From Hofstenia miamia (lineage: Eukaryota > Xenacoelomorpha > Acoela): 64,000 nt of DNA. Location: NCBI GenBank assembly GCA_004352715.1, contig SCFE01000020.1:1666633-1730632 (forward strand). The letters are read 5' to 3'. The translations under genes and the position numbers were made by a program. The notes beneath the pieces were generated by a model that was not told the origin of the DNA, searched no databases, and worked only from the letters and a program-made list of their open reading frames with translations. This document shows, one piece after another, positions 50,906 through 61,385 of this stretch (position 1 is its first letter; every line of letters starts with the position of its first letter).

Positions 50906-53771
50906 AAAAATGGGTCTAAATATTATTTATATATATATAGTCCTGTGGAAAAGTTTGGAAACATTTTCTAAAAATCATAACTTCAAATATTGTTGTTATT
51001 TAATATGATCAAAACTCATGACAATTTCAACATTATTCAAAATAAAGTTCCACACATTATGGCTCTCAAGAACACATCAATTCTACAATAAACTGGCAAT
51101 CCGCGCAACACAACCAAAATCAGTATTTTAAAATGGATTGGTCTTCTAGATTATTTGCTTGGGAAATTCAGGAAATATTACAATATTGTTGGGATCACGT
51201 GAAATCTGGTCTATAAACAAGCTTTTATATGAATAGAGCAAATAAAATGTTTAAATAAACCCAGATTTATAATGGAAGTTCAAATAGTAATGATAGAGCT
51301 TATAGCTTAAGAAAATGAACAGATCCCAAAAATGCAACCTCAATAAAAAAATGTTCAAAATATCAATAGAAAAAGGCATTTTGCCATTTATTGAGAGATT
51401 TAAACAGCCATTACACTGTTTTTTGTAAGATGAGTCCTAAAATGTATTAAAATAGAAAAAATTGGTCGTTTGAGGAGAAAATGTGCTGTACTCACATGTC
51501 AACTACAGTGAATTTACTCTTTTACTAACAAGGCAATTGGCAGAAAAATGGTCTCATATGCAGAAAAAATAATTGTGAGACCCCAGCTTACGTGTAGTGG
51601 GTAAATTTATAANTATAGGCTTGCTAACAACGCAACTTTTTTCAAATCAATTGTTGACTAGCGCTGATTATAAGGAAAATTTGAAAAATTGCACTAGGTA
51701 ATATTTAGTACCATTTTCTTGAGCAATAACATATTTTTTGTCTAGGGCAATAATATATATATATTTTTTTTCTAGGGCATTATGTATGTATATATATAAT
51801 GTTGTTATATAATAAAAGAAGAATTTTTTGAACTACAATATGTTTTTCTTTTTACCGTGAATATTACACAAATTTTTAAAGATGCGGCTAAAACCTGCTA
51901 AGAATCGATTACGTTAAAAAGAAATCCGTCCGTTTAATCCGCTTTAACTATGTGGAACACAGAGTCCTAGTGTATACTAACGTATATAAACGATATAATT
52001 TTCTGCAGAAATACGCTACTATATTACTTTGAGTAGAAGGTATACGGCGTAGACTTGCGTATGCCCTCGTGTATAACTCTACTTTTAGGGTCTCAAATAA
52101 GTAGGAAATACGTATTTGAAAATAAATTTTAAACTAAAGCATACCGAAGTAAAACATTCTTAAATTATTGAAAGCATTATAATTAGATTTCAACCAAGTC
52201 TAAATACCAAATATGATTATATTCATAAACTATTGTTACCAATTAAGATTTAGGAAAAAACAAATTTAGAGGGAATAATTTGTAAATAAACTGACGATAG
52301 CTTTGTAAGTTGAAATTATCTGAGTGTTTTTATTCAAGTTACAAATGTTTTTTTTTGCATGTAATCAAAATATACAAAGCAATTAAAAAATATTTAAATA
52401 AACGCCAAGAGATAAGTTTTTCCAATATTTTTGTTAAACCTTCATCGCAATAACAAATAAAAGAAGCTAAAACTTACATCCAAGACAAATCCTTCAAAGT
52501 TGAAAACAACATCGCCAGAAGCAGAACATTTTGTTTGCAAATATATTTCATTATCATTATTTACTTTTGGAAATATTTGTACAGATACACTGACTGAAGA
52601 AAATTTGGCATAAATCAGAAAGTAACTTAACCAGTAATAAAATGTTGGTGAATTATATAACTTCAGGCGTGTATTGACTTCCTCGAAATAAATTTTCGCA
52701 TATATGTCTTGCTGGTATTCTAAAAATGAAATTTCAATTAATAAATGAATACATTTTGGTTAGTTTGAGTACAAATATTTAAATGTAGGCTAATATATGT
52801 TTTAAATTTTTGCATACTGTATATTAATCACAGTCATTTTTTGTAGATATCCTCAATGTTTGATGGCCAATCAATATTTGACATTCTTTTGGTAGCTATT
52901 TATTTCATTTCATTGTCAAAATTTTTGAATACCCAAGTGCTTCATTGCTCCATCCATCATGATTTCTCTCATTGAAAGGAGGTATACTATTGAATGCGAA
53001 ATGTGCTTTTCATTTAGATTAACATTAGAAATGCGAGTACTTATTAAGAATATATTTACATCTGATGTTTCAAATGCGGAATTTATTTAAGGGAAACAAA
53101 ATGTCTACAAATAGCAAATTCAATGAGGTTATCAACATAATTGGAAGTATATGTACTTGCTAGGCGTATATGTCAATTTGACCTTCTAGTGTTAAGTAGC
53201 ATTAAAAGTAATAAATCTACTGTGAGTAATTACAATACCTACTTATTACATTTGCATTTTTGTAATTTTCGTAATAATGCAAGTTTATTAGTTCCAACTA
53301 GCTAATGATTTATCAATGATTAAACATGAATATCTTGAATATTTCATTTTTGCCATCAGACTAAGACTGAATTAATAGGCTCAATTTTGAGTTATATCTT
53401 ATAAATTTCTAACAATCATATTCTCCACAGCTGTTGGAATAACTCATTTGACAATCATTGAAAACATTTTCTTAACTTATATACTGTCAATGGCAGCTGG
53501 TCTTACCGCGAAATGATAGAGATATTTTTGGATTTGAATAGTAACCCAGCCTATGATAAATGGTGTAGTGTTCTCCTGTATCGAAACAGCGGTGTTTCTT
53601 GTAATCAGAATGGAGATCTAAGTTGTAACGAAGTTTTTTTTTGATGAATGTATACGCAGCATTTTCCACTGATGTAAGAAGTTCGTTATTTAATTCAACG
53701 TATATCCCTGGTACTTCATCTCTGGTGTGCACTTGAGGAAGTAGAACCACTACACCCAGAAATAACAACAT
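40236..53771 (-). CDS. BPI/LBP-family secreted protein, 8 exons, 529 residues
   Basis: Exons on the minus strand: 53771-53507, 52719-52478, 49536-49305, 47192-47075, 46460-46259, 41543-41465, 41230-41124, 40580-40236. Every join keeps the frame; the total is 1590 nt including the stop. Residues 1-16 are a signal peptide (MLLFLGVVVLLP). The rest fits the two-barrel BPI fold. Cys153 and Cys190 (or 187) match the family's conserved disulfide spacing. GMVDIQISEDVFNS and CGYLKY (exons 4-5) match the start of the second barrel, and the last exon has LVVQPYVSDYIENIGYPIP, the family's C-terminal hallmark. About 480-530 residues is the usual length. The family binds lipids or LPS in innate immunity or lipid transport; the ligand here is unknown. 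Exon 3/4 has an equally phased alternative (ending 49318, starting 47184). Exon 6 and the exon 8 acceptor are the least certain. A hAT element lies just upstream. Confidence 0.75.
50867..50938. repeat. (AT)n microsatellites in BPI-like intron 2
   Basis: An AT run at 50867-50903 and a shorter one at about 50925-50938, separated by unique sequence. Confidence 0.9.
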
Positions 53772-53833
53772 TTTATAAAATAAATGATAAGTTTATTTAC
53801 ATTTATGTTACAGAGATTTGAACATATCTCTAA

Positions 53834-56314
53834 TAGGGCTGTCACTTTGACTGAGAATTATCATGTCATGGCATGTTATGCTGTTAAAAATTAGCATGTC
53901 ATGTTTTATCATGTTTTATCATGTAATTTTTATTAAGCAGATATATCAATATGATATTCGATAACCCGGGTTATTCTTCGCTAACTACTTAACAGAAATT
54001 ATAAGAAATCATTAAAACATTACAATGTTTTCCAATTTCGTAAACAGCAAAGTATATTTATGTTCTCATCATTGAGTGAAGCCCTTGTTTTGCTAACAAC
54101 AAAACCACTGGAAGAAAATAATCTCTCACACGGAACGCTCATTGGTGAGATACTAAGAGTTTTTTGTGCTAGAGAAGCAATGTACGGATATAAAGAGCAG
54201 TTTTCTTCCCACCATTTCAGTGGATCCCCATCTATATCCTGCTTAATGGATTTGTATCGTCGAATTTCTTCAGCAATACGTTCTGAAACTGCTACTAACA
54301 CACTTTCGTCTTGGTCATCAGAGTCTGATTGTTCCCACTCGTACCGCCTTTGTTTGGCAACAGAATTTGTAGGAGTAACATCTTCGCTCCTAAAGTTATC
54401 CGGACAAACTTCAAATGCAATTTACTCCCACAAAGATTCAGGCTCAGCTTTGGTAAAGCAATTCAATTTCTTAAAGCGAATATCCATGGCAGTTGCGAAT
54501 TTGACCAGGCGTAACGTGCTGGAAGGAGACAAATATATTCGTTGCTTGAAATCATTTAGTACATGCTGCTTGAAGTCAAGCATATATGGAGGATCATCTT
54601 CTTGAGATCGCAATGAATGTCGCAGCATCGCCAACGTTTGAAACACAGCACTTCGATGCTAATTGACATGATTTGAGCACGGATATGAAAAGTTTGATTT
54701 CATAGTAATCAGAATCGACCAAACTGTCATAAATGTTTTCAATGTTGCTCTGCAAAGCACTAATGCTTTGAAACATTGCTAAGGTTGAGTTCCAGCGCGT
54801 TGGAATATCTTGAACTAAATTATTTGATAAACCACTCTGTCGCAGTCTATCATATTCAACAGTGCTTTGCTTGAAATGCTGAACAGTTTGTTGACATTTG
54901 GCCACCAAAACTTTCGCAACGGACGAATTTTTTTATTGCTGTGGCTATTGAATTATTTAATGCATGAGCCAAGCAACGCATGGAATGAATGCCAGTTGTT
55001 GTAGAAAACGCACTTTCTTCGTTTACACCGACGGCAGAGTCATCATTCACAATGCTCTTTGCTTTCTTCATATTTGTGGCAGCAAGTGTAGTAACAATGA
55101 CAACCTAAAATTTCAAAGAATATAAAAAATTTAAAAACATAAAATTATTTGTATAACTTCTCTCAATTTTATGACAAGAATCTTAAGCTTAGCTTTTAAT
55201 TGTATGTATAGCATATAGATGTGTGCGGACCAGTGACTTGATTATTTGGCACATGCCCGACACTAAAATAAATGCAAATCCAGACAGGGTAGGATAAAAT
55301 TTTGTTTCAAACTCAGCCATATTTAGCATTGTATATATACATTATTTCGAAATACATATGATTATTTATTAGTTATACTTTTCATCTCTAAAGTGATGAA
55401 TACAAATTATAAGATAATGATTCATTGTATTAATTCAAAACACTTTAGCTAAACATTTACAGCTAGAAAAAAATGTGTACCCCAAATGCCTGCACTTATC
55501 CCAATACAATTGTTCAAGCCTACTGTTCATTGTTGTTCGAGACGGCATTTGCATTTTCTTTCCAGCGAGAATTTCGAAACATTTCTGCAATCATTCGTCT
55601 TCAACAACAGCAACTGGTCTTCCAGATTCAACAATTTATAAAGCCAATTGAGAGTTCAGCTTCGATTTAATCACTGGAGAAAGATACGAGTTAGAGGGCA
55701 TAAAAGCCTCCATAATTGGCGAAGGTGTAACTGATGACGATGACAATCCAGTTGAGGTTTCAGAATGCATAGTCTTATAATGATATTTTAAAGCACTATT
55801 GCCAGAAATATGATTATGTTTATAACGCGTATGACATTTAGTGAAAATACAGAATCTTTTTCTTCGGCTTTGTAGTAGAACTTATATTCAAATGCGCCGC
55901 CATGGGTCGTGTTTCATTGCCAGACATGTGTAAGCTACACTACGTCTAAACCGACAATTGGAAAGAATGATAAAATAAATTTATTCTAGTTGAATTATGA
56001 ATGAGTAATTTATTCAAATAATTTCAGATTGCGGGAAAATTTTTTAGCTGTTACAGTATTTACAATCACATTGAACAAACTATTAAAACTTTTCTAGCCA
56101 CGCGTAAATAATTTACTTTAGAGATTCGATTGCATTGCAATCAATATACAAAACTAGTTAAATTTCTCCTAAAATTTGTATAGAAAATGATCATGCTTTT
56201 CATGTTTTATCATGTAAAATAAATTTATCATGTTTTATCATGTCATGACATGTTTTTTCATGTTTTACATGTCATGCTTTATCATGCTGATTATCATGTC
56301 ATGATACAGCCCAA
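53834..56314 (-). mobile_element. hAT (ZBED-type) transposon, 2.48 kb, perfect 8-bp target duplication
   Basis: The left end is TAGGGCTGT and the right end ACAGCCCAA. Flanks are ATCTCTAA on both sides (53826-53833 and 56315-56322). Both subterminal zones carry many ATCATG/CATGAT and TTTTATCATG repeats (53855-53935 and 56190-56305), probable transposase-binding sites. It contains a decayed transposase on the minus strand. The element sits 62 bp upstream of the BPI-like start codon. The perfect target duplication suggests a fairly recent insertion, although the transposase is already frameshifted. Confidence 0.88.
54020..55870 (-). pseudogene. hAT transposase, frameshifted (BED finger to dimerisation domain)
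   Basis: From the N-terminus (high coordinates): a BED zinc-finger-like block ending SALKYHYKTMHSE near 55780-55870; SMRCLAHALNN near 54970-55000, the Cys-Ala-His block of the RNase-H-like core; QDIPTRWNSTLAM near 54780-54800; then DFKQRIYLSPSSTLRLVKFA (about 54490-54560); and the C-terminal dimerisation block with DPLKWWEENCSLYPYIASLA and SVPCERLFSSSGFVVSKTRA (54065-54230), ending at 54020. These blocks lie in at least three frames with intervening stops, so the gene is inactive unless introns explain some breaks. The set of motifs is typical of ZBED-related hAT transposases. Confidence 0.85.
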
Positions 56315-57201
56315 ATCTCTAACCAATTCGGCAAGATGCAAACTTACGAAAATGTCGCAAAAATCAAAGTACCGAATTTGTTTTTGCACTTTGTTAGGTA
56401 ATGCTTAATCAACATTAAATTCGGCATGATGCAAACTTAAGAAAATGTCGCAAATATCAAAGTGCTGCACTGTGTTAGCCAATGATTAGCAAACCATTCA
56501 TCTCATACCGCAGCATTTATCTTTATTATAAATATAAGGAATCCTTTCCAAATTTTTAATTTGATCACATGATGTATTGCAACTTTCCAAAAGACAACTC
56601 TACACTTGTGATTGATTGCTTCTAATTTCCGAAACGCTTTTAGGGAGCATCAGTTCAAAACTTTCACCATCAACGCTGATTTTGACCTCCGCGGGGGAAG
56701 AGGTTTTTTCATCTTTCAAAAGCATATTTAGTGAAGAGGAGGTATGCAGTAATATTTGTTTTCCTTGGAGCTAATGATTTATTCAAAGACTTCGAAACAC
56801 CAATATTTCAAGTAAACGTGAAAACTTGGAAAAGTTCACTGACAAAATCGTCATTAAACCAATACATCCGGTGCCTCAGAAATATTTAGTGAAAAGAAAG
56901 TAATTTAACAAAATTCTACATGAAACTTGCAAACTTTATGCAAACGTATTTTATGATACTTCTTTCTCAGGTGCAATTAGAAATAAACGCAAAAATTTTA
57001 CATAATCCCCATTTTGTAAACTCGCAGCTTATAAATATAATTAGATATGTACCCATGATTATAAATTACTATTTTTCATCTTATTGTCATTCTTAAACTA
57101 AGTTCTATGAAAATATAGAACATGTATTTATTTCATATATCTCTAGTAGTTAGAAGTTCAATATACCAATTAATTTTAAATCTATGTGTTTATCTGAAAC
57201 T
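56315..57201. other. Intergenic, nothing recognised
   Basis: AT-rich sequence between the hAT element and the tRNA-like cluster. A near-repeat of GATGCAAACTTACGAAAATG occurs at about 56335 and again at about 56428. No gene is supported. Confidence 0.5.
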
Positions 57202-57265
57202 AATTCATGGTGTAGTGGCAACACATCTCTTTATGGGAAGGCGCAAGTTCGATTCATGCTGAAAT
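57202..57265 (+). tRNA. tRNA-like sequence A1 (probably a pseudogene or SINE head)
   Basis: It has an A-box-like TGGTGTAGTGGCAACA and a B-box-like AAGTTCGATTC at tRNA spacing, but the T-stem and anticodon arm are imperfect. It is homologous to A2 at 57685 over about 85 bases including 5' flank. Confidence 0.4.
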
Positions 57266-57488
57266 ATTTATTTAAATTTGTTGACAACATATTCAATATC
57301 ATTATTTAAGTATTGAATTCTTGTATAATTAGTACTTAAAATTAATATTTCGCGCTTTATGTTGAGATGCATGTTATAAAATAATTTCAATTGAATTGGG
57401 CAATGAATTATTTTACAACCAGTGGTACTGTAAATATATACTGTTACCTATGATGCGAATTTAAATAAAAAATGAATGTATATATTAA

Positions 57489-57555
57489 GAAGAACATGTT
57501 GGATTCGAACCAACTACTTATAAATGAGTATGCCAAATGTTCTCTGATTGAAATA
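57489..57555 (-). tRNA. tRNA-like sequence B1, reduced D-arm
   Basis: On the minus strand AGAACAT and ATGTTCT can form a perfect 7-bp acceptor stem. GTTGG-TTCGAAT-CCAAC is a perfect T-arm, and TACT/AGTA can close an anticodon stem. The segment between the acceptor and anticodon stems is too short for a D-arm. It is homologous to B2 at 57913, which has a normal A-box, so B1 may be a deletion derivative. Confidence 0.4.
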
Positions 57556-57617
57556 CTGAAACTTATAAATGAAAAACATTGATTTTTAAAAATGTATAAC
57601 TATAGTTTGAAACTAAA

Positions 57618-57636
57618 AAGAACATGTTGGATTAAA
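57618..57636 (-). repeat. Truncated copy of tRNA-like B
   Basis: AGAACATGTTGGATT, the 3' end of the B-type sequence, recurs here without the rest. Confidence 0.5.
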
Positions 57637-57684
57637 TGGTAGTGTAATAAATAAAAATTTTAAATCTTTGTATTTATCTGATAG

Positions 57685-57750
57685 TAGTTCATGGTGTAGT
57701 GGTAACACATCCCTTTTATGGGAAGGCGCAAGTTCGATTCTTGGCTGAAT
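57685..57750 (+). tRNA. tRNA-like sequence A2
   Basis: The D-arm GTGT-AGTGGTA-ACAC is perfect. The T-arm GCAAG-TTCGATT-CTTGG has one mismatch, and AGTTCAT/CTGAATT gives a six-of-seven acceptor stem. The anticodon region CCCTTTTATGGG gives a short CCC/GGG stem, and a TTT anticodon is possible but the loop is irregular. It carries usable A and B boxes. It could be a divergent tRNA gene, a tRNA pseudogene or a SINE head. Confidence 0.45.
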
Positions 57751-57912
57751 TATTAGTAATTGAAATCCTCAAATTTTGTAATTTTAATAAATATTACGCA
57801 AAATTAGAAATTTAATGTTTTTTAAATTTAAATAGCATTCTGATAAATTAGGTTAAGATAAATATGCAAATTATTAAAATTAAATGTAAATTAATTCGAA
57901 TAATTAAATTAG

Positions 57913-57980
57913 CAAGAACATGTTGGATTTGAACCAACTTCCCAAAAATGGGTCTGCCACTCAGCTAAAACTAATACTGA
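57913..57980 (-). tRNA. tRNA-like sequence B2
   Basis: The A-box TTAGCTGAGTGGCAGA and B-box GGTTCAAATCC are close to canonical. The T-arm GTTGG-TTCAAAT-CCAAC is perfect, and CCCA/TGGG can form an anticodon stem. The acceptor stem does not pair well. It is convergent with A2, repeating the A1-B1 arrangement about 450 bp upstream. Confidence 0.45.
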
Positions 57981-58120
57981 AAATAATCTTCAATAGATTT
58001 AAGAATTAGGTACTTCTACATATAATACATATCAACTTAAATTAACAAAATATATGTAAAGTTTCAATTAGATAAAATATAAAAATAAATCAAGAAAGGA
58101 ATTTATTCAATGTCACTTAC

Positions 58121-59413
58121 AGTTCTTTGACGGTCAAGAACTATGTGAGGAACAGCAATACAATAAATTTGTATTAATCCCGTCGGGATAAATCGGATGA
58201 TGTTGATGTTTGAAACATCTCGGATGATGTTGATGTTTGAAACATCATCAATTATAGCATCTGATGAGCCCTTGACCCATCCAGCCATTATCCAACCACT
58301 GTTTGAAACTTCACGTTGAACGTGACTTCTTAGGGGACGGATGTCTAAGGTTTCCACTTCTTTCTAAAATCGAATTAATTACTTTATTATTTAAAAAAAC
58401 TTACATTCAAAATTGTTCGGGACACCAGAAGTTCCGTCAATGACTTTGTGCTCAATTAACAACCTTGGAGACAAATCTGGTAGACTTTAAATACAATCGA
58501 ATTCCCCAACTATTTGTGGCTGTAAAGCATACGTGGCAATCACTAACTGTTCTATTAGAGAGATTTCCTGAACCAAACAGATCCAATCGTAACAGCTAAA
58601 TATTTGGTTATAGTTACATCCTCAATTAATATTATATTGTCTTAAAATATTTAAAATACTTACCAAGGCACTTCAAATCATCTGCGTGGAATTTTTCCAA
58701 AAAATTGAAAACATTCAATGATTGTAACTGTATAGGGATTGTAATTGCTTGCTTTGTTCTTGTCAGAACCAATTTATAGTTGCAAATAATTACGAGAGCA
58801 CTTGAAAAAGTTTCATTTCTTACTTTTGGCTCTACAATCATCACTGCACACCCAATACCTAGTCCAATTGTGCGCTGCATTACGAGCAATCTTGATTGCT
58901 TTTCATTCGGAGTAAATGTAATGAAGATACAGCCTGTGTCATCACTGCAGACCCAATACCTAGTCCAATTGTGCGCTGCATTAAGAGCAATCTTGATTGC
59001 TTTTCATTCGGAGTAAATGTAATGAAGATACAGCCTGTGTCATCACTGCAGACCCAATACCTAGTCCAATTGTGCGCTGCATTAAGAGCAATCTTGATTG
59101 CTTTTCATTCGGAGTAAATGTAATGAAGATACAGCCTATGTCAATTTCCCTAAAATATTAATATTTATAGAATAATGTGCAACTTATATGGTACAGTAAA
59201 TTTCTTTGAGCGGTCAAACCCACGCGTAACAACACGTTCTCCGCATTTTACAATGTGGATGATATTGGCATTAAGGCGTTTGTCGAATGCATAAATGGTC
59301 TCATCGGCTGCTTTTGCTTCATCGAATAGGGTAGAAATAGTGGTGAGTTCCAACTCCAAAGCCACTTGCGTAGTAACATCGTTGGAGTTATGATTTACTA
59401 AACCAAAAGACAT
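58121..59413 (-). CDS. Compact multi-exon gene of unknown family, one exon disrupted by triplication
   Basis: I do not recognise the family. Exons on the minus strand: 59413-59184 (MSFGLVNHNSNDVTTQ start, A at -3), 59149-58664, 58567-58495, 58450-58405, 58363-58121, with more expected downstream because the last ends at a good GTAAGT donor in phase 0. Phases close at every join once a 202-bp excess in exon 2 is discounted. The introns are 34, 96, 44 and 41 bp. Donors of exons 2, 4 and 5 are GTAAGT; those of exons 1 (GTTGCA) and 3 (GTATTT) are weak. Recognisable stretches are GFDRSKKFTVPYKEIDIG, QRTIGLGIGCAVMIVEPKVR, SDCHVCFTATNSWGIR and QREVSNSGWIMAGWVKG. I see no signal peptide or clear membrane segment. 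Exon 2 contains two extra 101-bp copies that cause a frameshift if retained. Confidence 0.5.
58194..58247. repeat. 27-bp tandem duplication inside a coding exon
   Basis: Two copies (58194-58220 and 58221-58247) encode DVSNINIIR twice, in frame, within the last recognised exon of the compact gene. Confidence 0.85.
58841..59143. repeat. 101-bp tandem repeat, three copies
   Basis: Copies are 58841-58941, 58942-59042 and 59043-59143, with only a few differences. The unit is exon sequence of the compact minus-strand gene. Each copy contains ACTAGGTATT on the coding strand, that is an AGGT splice-like tetramer. Because 101 is not a multiple of three, the copies are mutually out of frame. Confidence 0.95.
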
Positions 59414-59975
59414 TTTGAATGCTATGTTTATTTAAGTTTTTCCGTTTTATATCAAAATTAGAATTTGCTTAATTTGAATAGTACACTTGGTTGAAAGGAT
59501 TAATTGGAGTAAATTGTTAAAGCGTTACTGGAATATATGTCTATTATACTGCTTGTACAGATTATACAATACTCCTTTCCTTTTAATAAATAGTATTGTT
59601 TTTCATTTAATATTTTTGTCCGTGGTAGTATATAATAATATATTTTTGGAAAATCTATTTAGCCTGCTTTAGCTAAAACCTGAAGTCAAATTTAAGGTCG
59701 ATTTTTAATAAATTAATGTCAATTTGATAGAGCTAAACGTCAATTTTTTACAAATCCTAATAAGCATTCATCTATATTAACCACTATAAACACAATTTAT
59801 CGTATAATACTGCTTACTCTTAAAAATGACTTACTTATTGTAAGTTTACTGTAAGTCTACAGTTCTTTCAATAAATTTCTTTTCTTTGTTATCCCTCTGT
59901 GCGCGCCCAAATTATAAATATCCATCTTGCTTAAAAAAATTTGAATTCACATAAATTGAATGCAACAAGTTCATA

Positions 59976-60026
59976 CTATATATATATACATATATATATA
60001 TAAAATATATATATATATATATATAT

Positions 60027-60072
<46 letters not shown>
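59976..60072. repeat. Long interrupted (AT)n array
   Basis: About 97 bases of AT dinucleotide with two AAA interruptions. Confidence 0.95.
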
Positions 60073-60075
<3 letters not shown>

Positions 60076-60585
60076 TGATATCGACCCATGACAACCCACT
60101 CAATATGTATATAATTTGTTTTTTGATATATTACATCCATCAAAAGTTAATGTGGTGAGAAATAATATAATAGGGATACAAAAGATAATTTATTTAGAAA
60201 AATTTTGTCAAACGTGCGAAAACTTATCAAAAGGAATGCTTTTGGTTAATAGTTGTTAAATTTTATTTAATAATTATTGAGTTTTGAATATGTAGTCGGA
60301 ATACATCTAAAATTCACGATTTTTATGATTATAAATTGATCCTTTATAAAAACGGTTTTTTGAAATAATTCAAATATATTTTTTGAAAAATTACAAAAAT
60401 TCAAATTGGATTGCCACGCAAAATTTTGTTATCAAGCCTTTAAAGAAATCACTTTTTCGCAATTAGGAAAAAAGTTTCACAGTAAAATATATGAGCCAAA
60501 GACACTATAAAATAGATTTTATATATATAATAGATTATATAGATTATATTAATTATAATAATATATATATATATATATATATATA

Positions 60586-60669
60586 GTTCAAATGTGACGA
60601 CAGATTAAAAATCGANATATATATATATATATATATATTGTTCAAATGTGACGACAGATTAAAAATCGA
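60586..60669 (+). repeat. 30-bp duplication flanking a single N and an AT array
   Basis: Bases 60586-60615 and 60640-60669 are identical (starting GTTCAAATGTGACGACAG), separated by a single N at 60616 and an AT run. This is probably unmerged contig overlap. Confidence 0.8.
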
Positions 60670-61108
60670 ATTCGTTGTGGTACCGCCATCGTAGTTTACA
60701 AAATATGCCGTACATAAATCTACATGTATGCTGTATATTAATTAATGGAAATATTCAATTTAAACAAAATTTATAAAAACAATACCAATGCACAACAAAA
60801 ATAATTTAGCTTTAAAAACTTATAAATGCACTATTAAATTTTGTCTATTTTCGTTGAGTTTCAAAACAAATATTTTTTGTCGTGTCATACTTTTGAAACT
60901 TCACTTTTAGTGATAAAATATAGTCAAGTTGTTTATTATTAGTTGGGTTGAGATAAGATAAATGCATGGAATATAATGTCGATTGTCATTCAGAATAAAT
61001 TCAGGCATTCGATTTCGAAAAGTATATAATAATAATAGTCAAAACAAATGTATTGTTGTAAATTACTAGTACAAAGCTACAAACTACAAACCACATGTAT
61101 TTGCAAAA

Positions 61109-61111
61109 TAG

Positions 61112-61144
<33 letters not shown>

Positions 61145-61157
61145 ATATATATATATA
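61109..61157. repeat. (TAA)n/(ATT)n and AT compound microsatellite
   Basis: AAT units turn into ATT units around 61134, forming a near-palindrome, and then into AT. Confidence 0.9.
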
Positions 61158-61385
61158 ATATTAATTTGTGTATGCGTGCGCACGTGTGCCTTTTAAGTGC
61201 TATACAAATCTTTCGAATGAGTATAGTGTGTTATTGTCGTTAAGAATGCATTGTCTGTTAAAGAGAAATGTTCGTAATTTTTTCCGAAATTTCTTGTAAA
61301 AATAATAAGAGCAAAAGCAAATTTTATTGCTGAAAAAAAGACTAAAAACTACAAACTAATATATATATATATATATATATATAAA

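Noticed and set aside
54060-54605. 181-codon plus-strand frame in the hAT element
   Set aside because: It is the antisense of the decayed transposase, whose conserved blocks are clearly on the minus strand.
61109-61157. AAT-to-ATT switch that could be read as a terminator hairpin
   Set aside because: It is a compound microsatellite that happens to be near-palindromic, with no adjacent gene.
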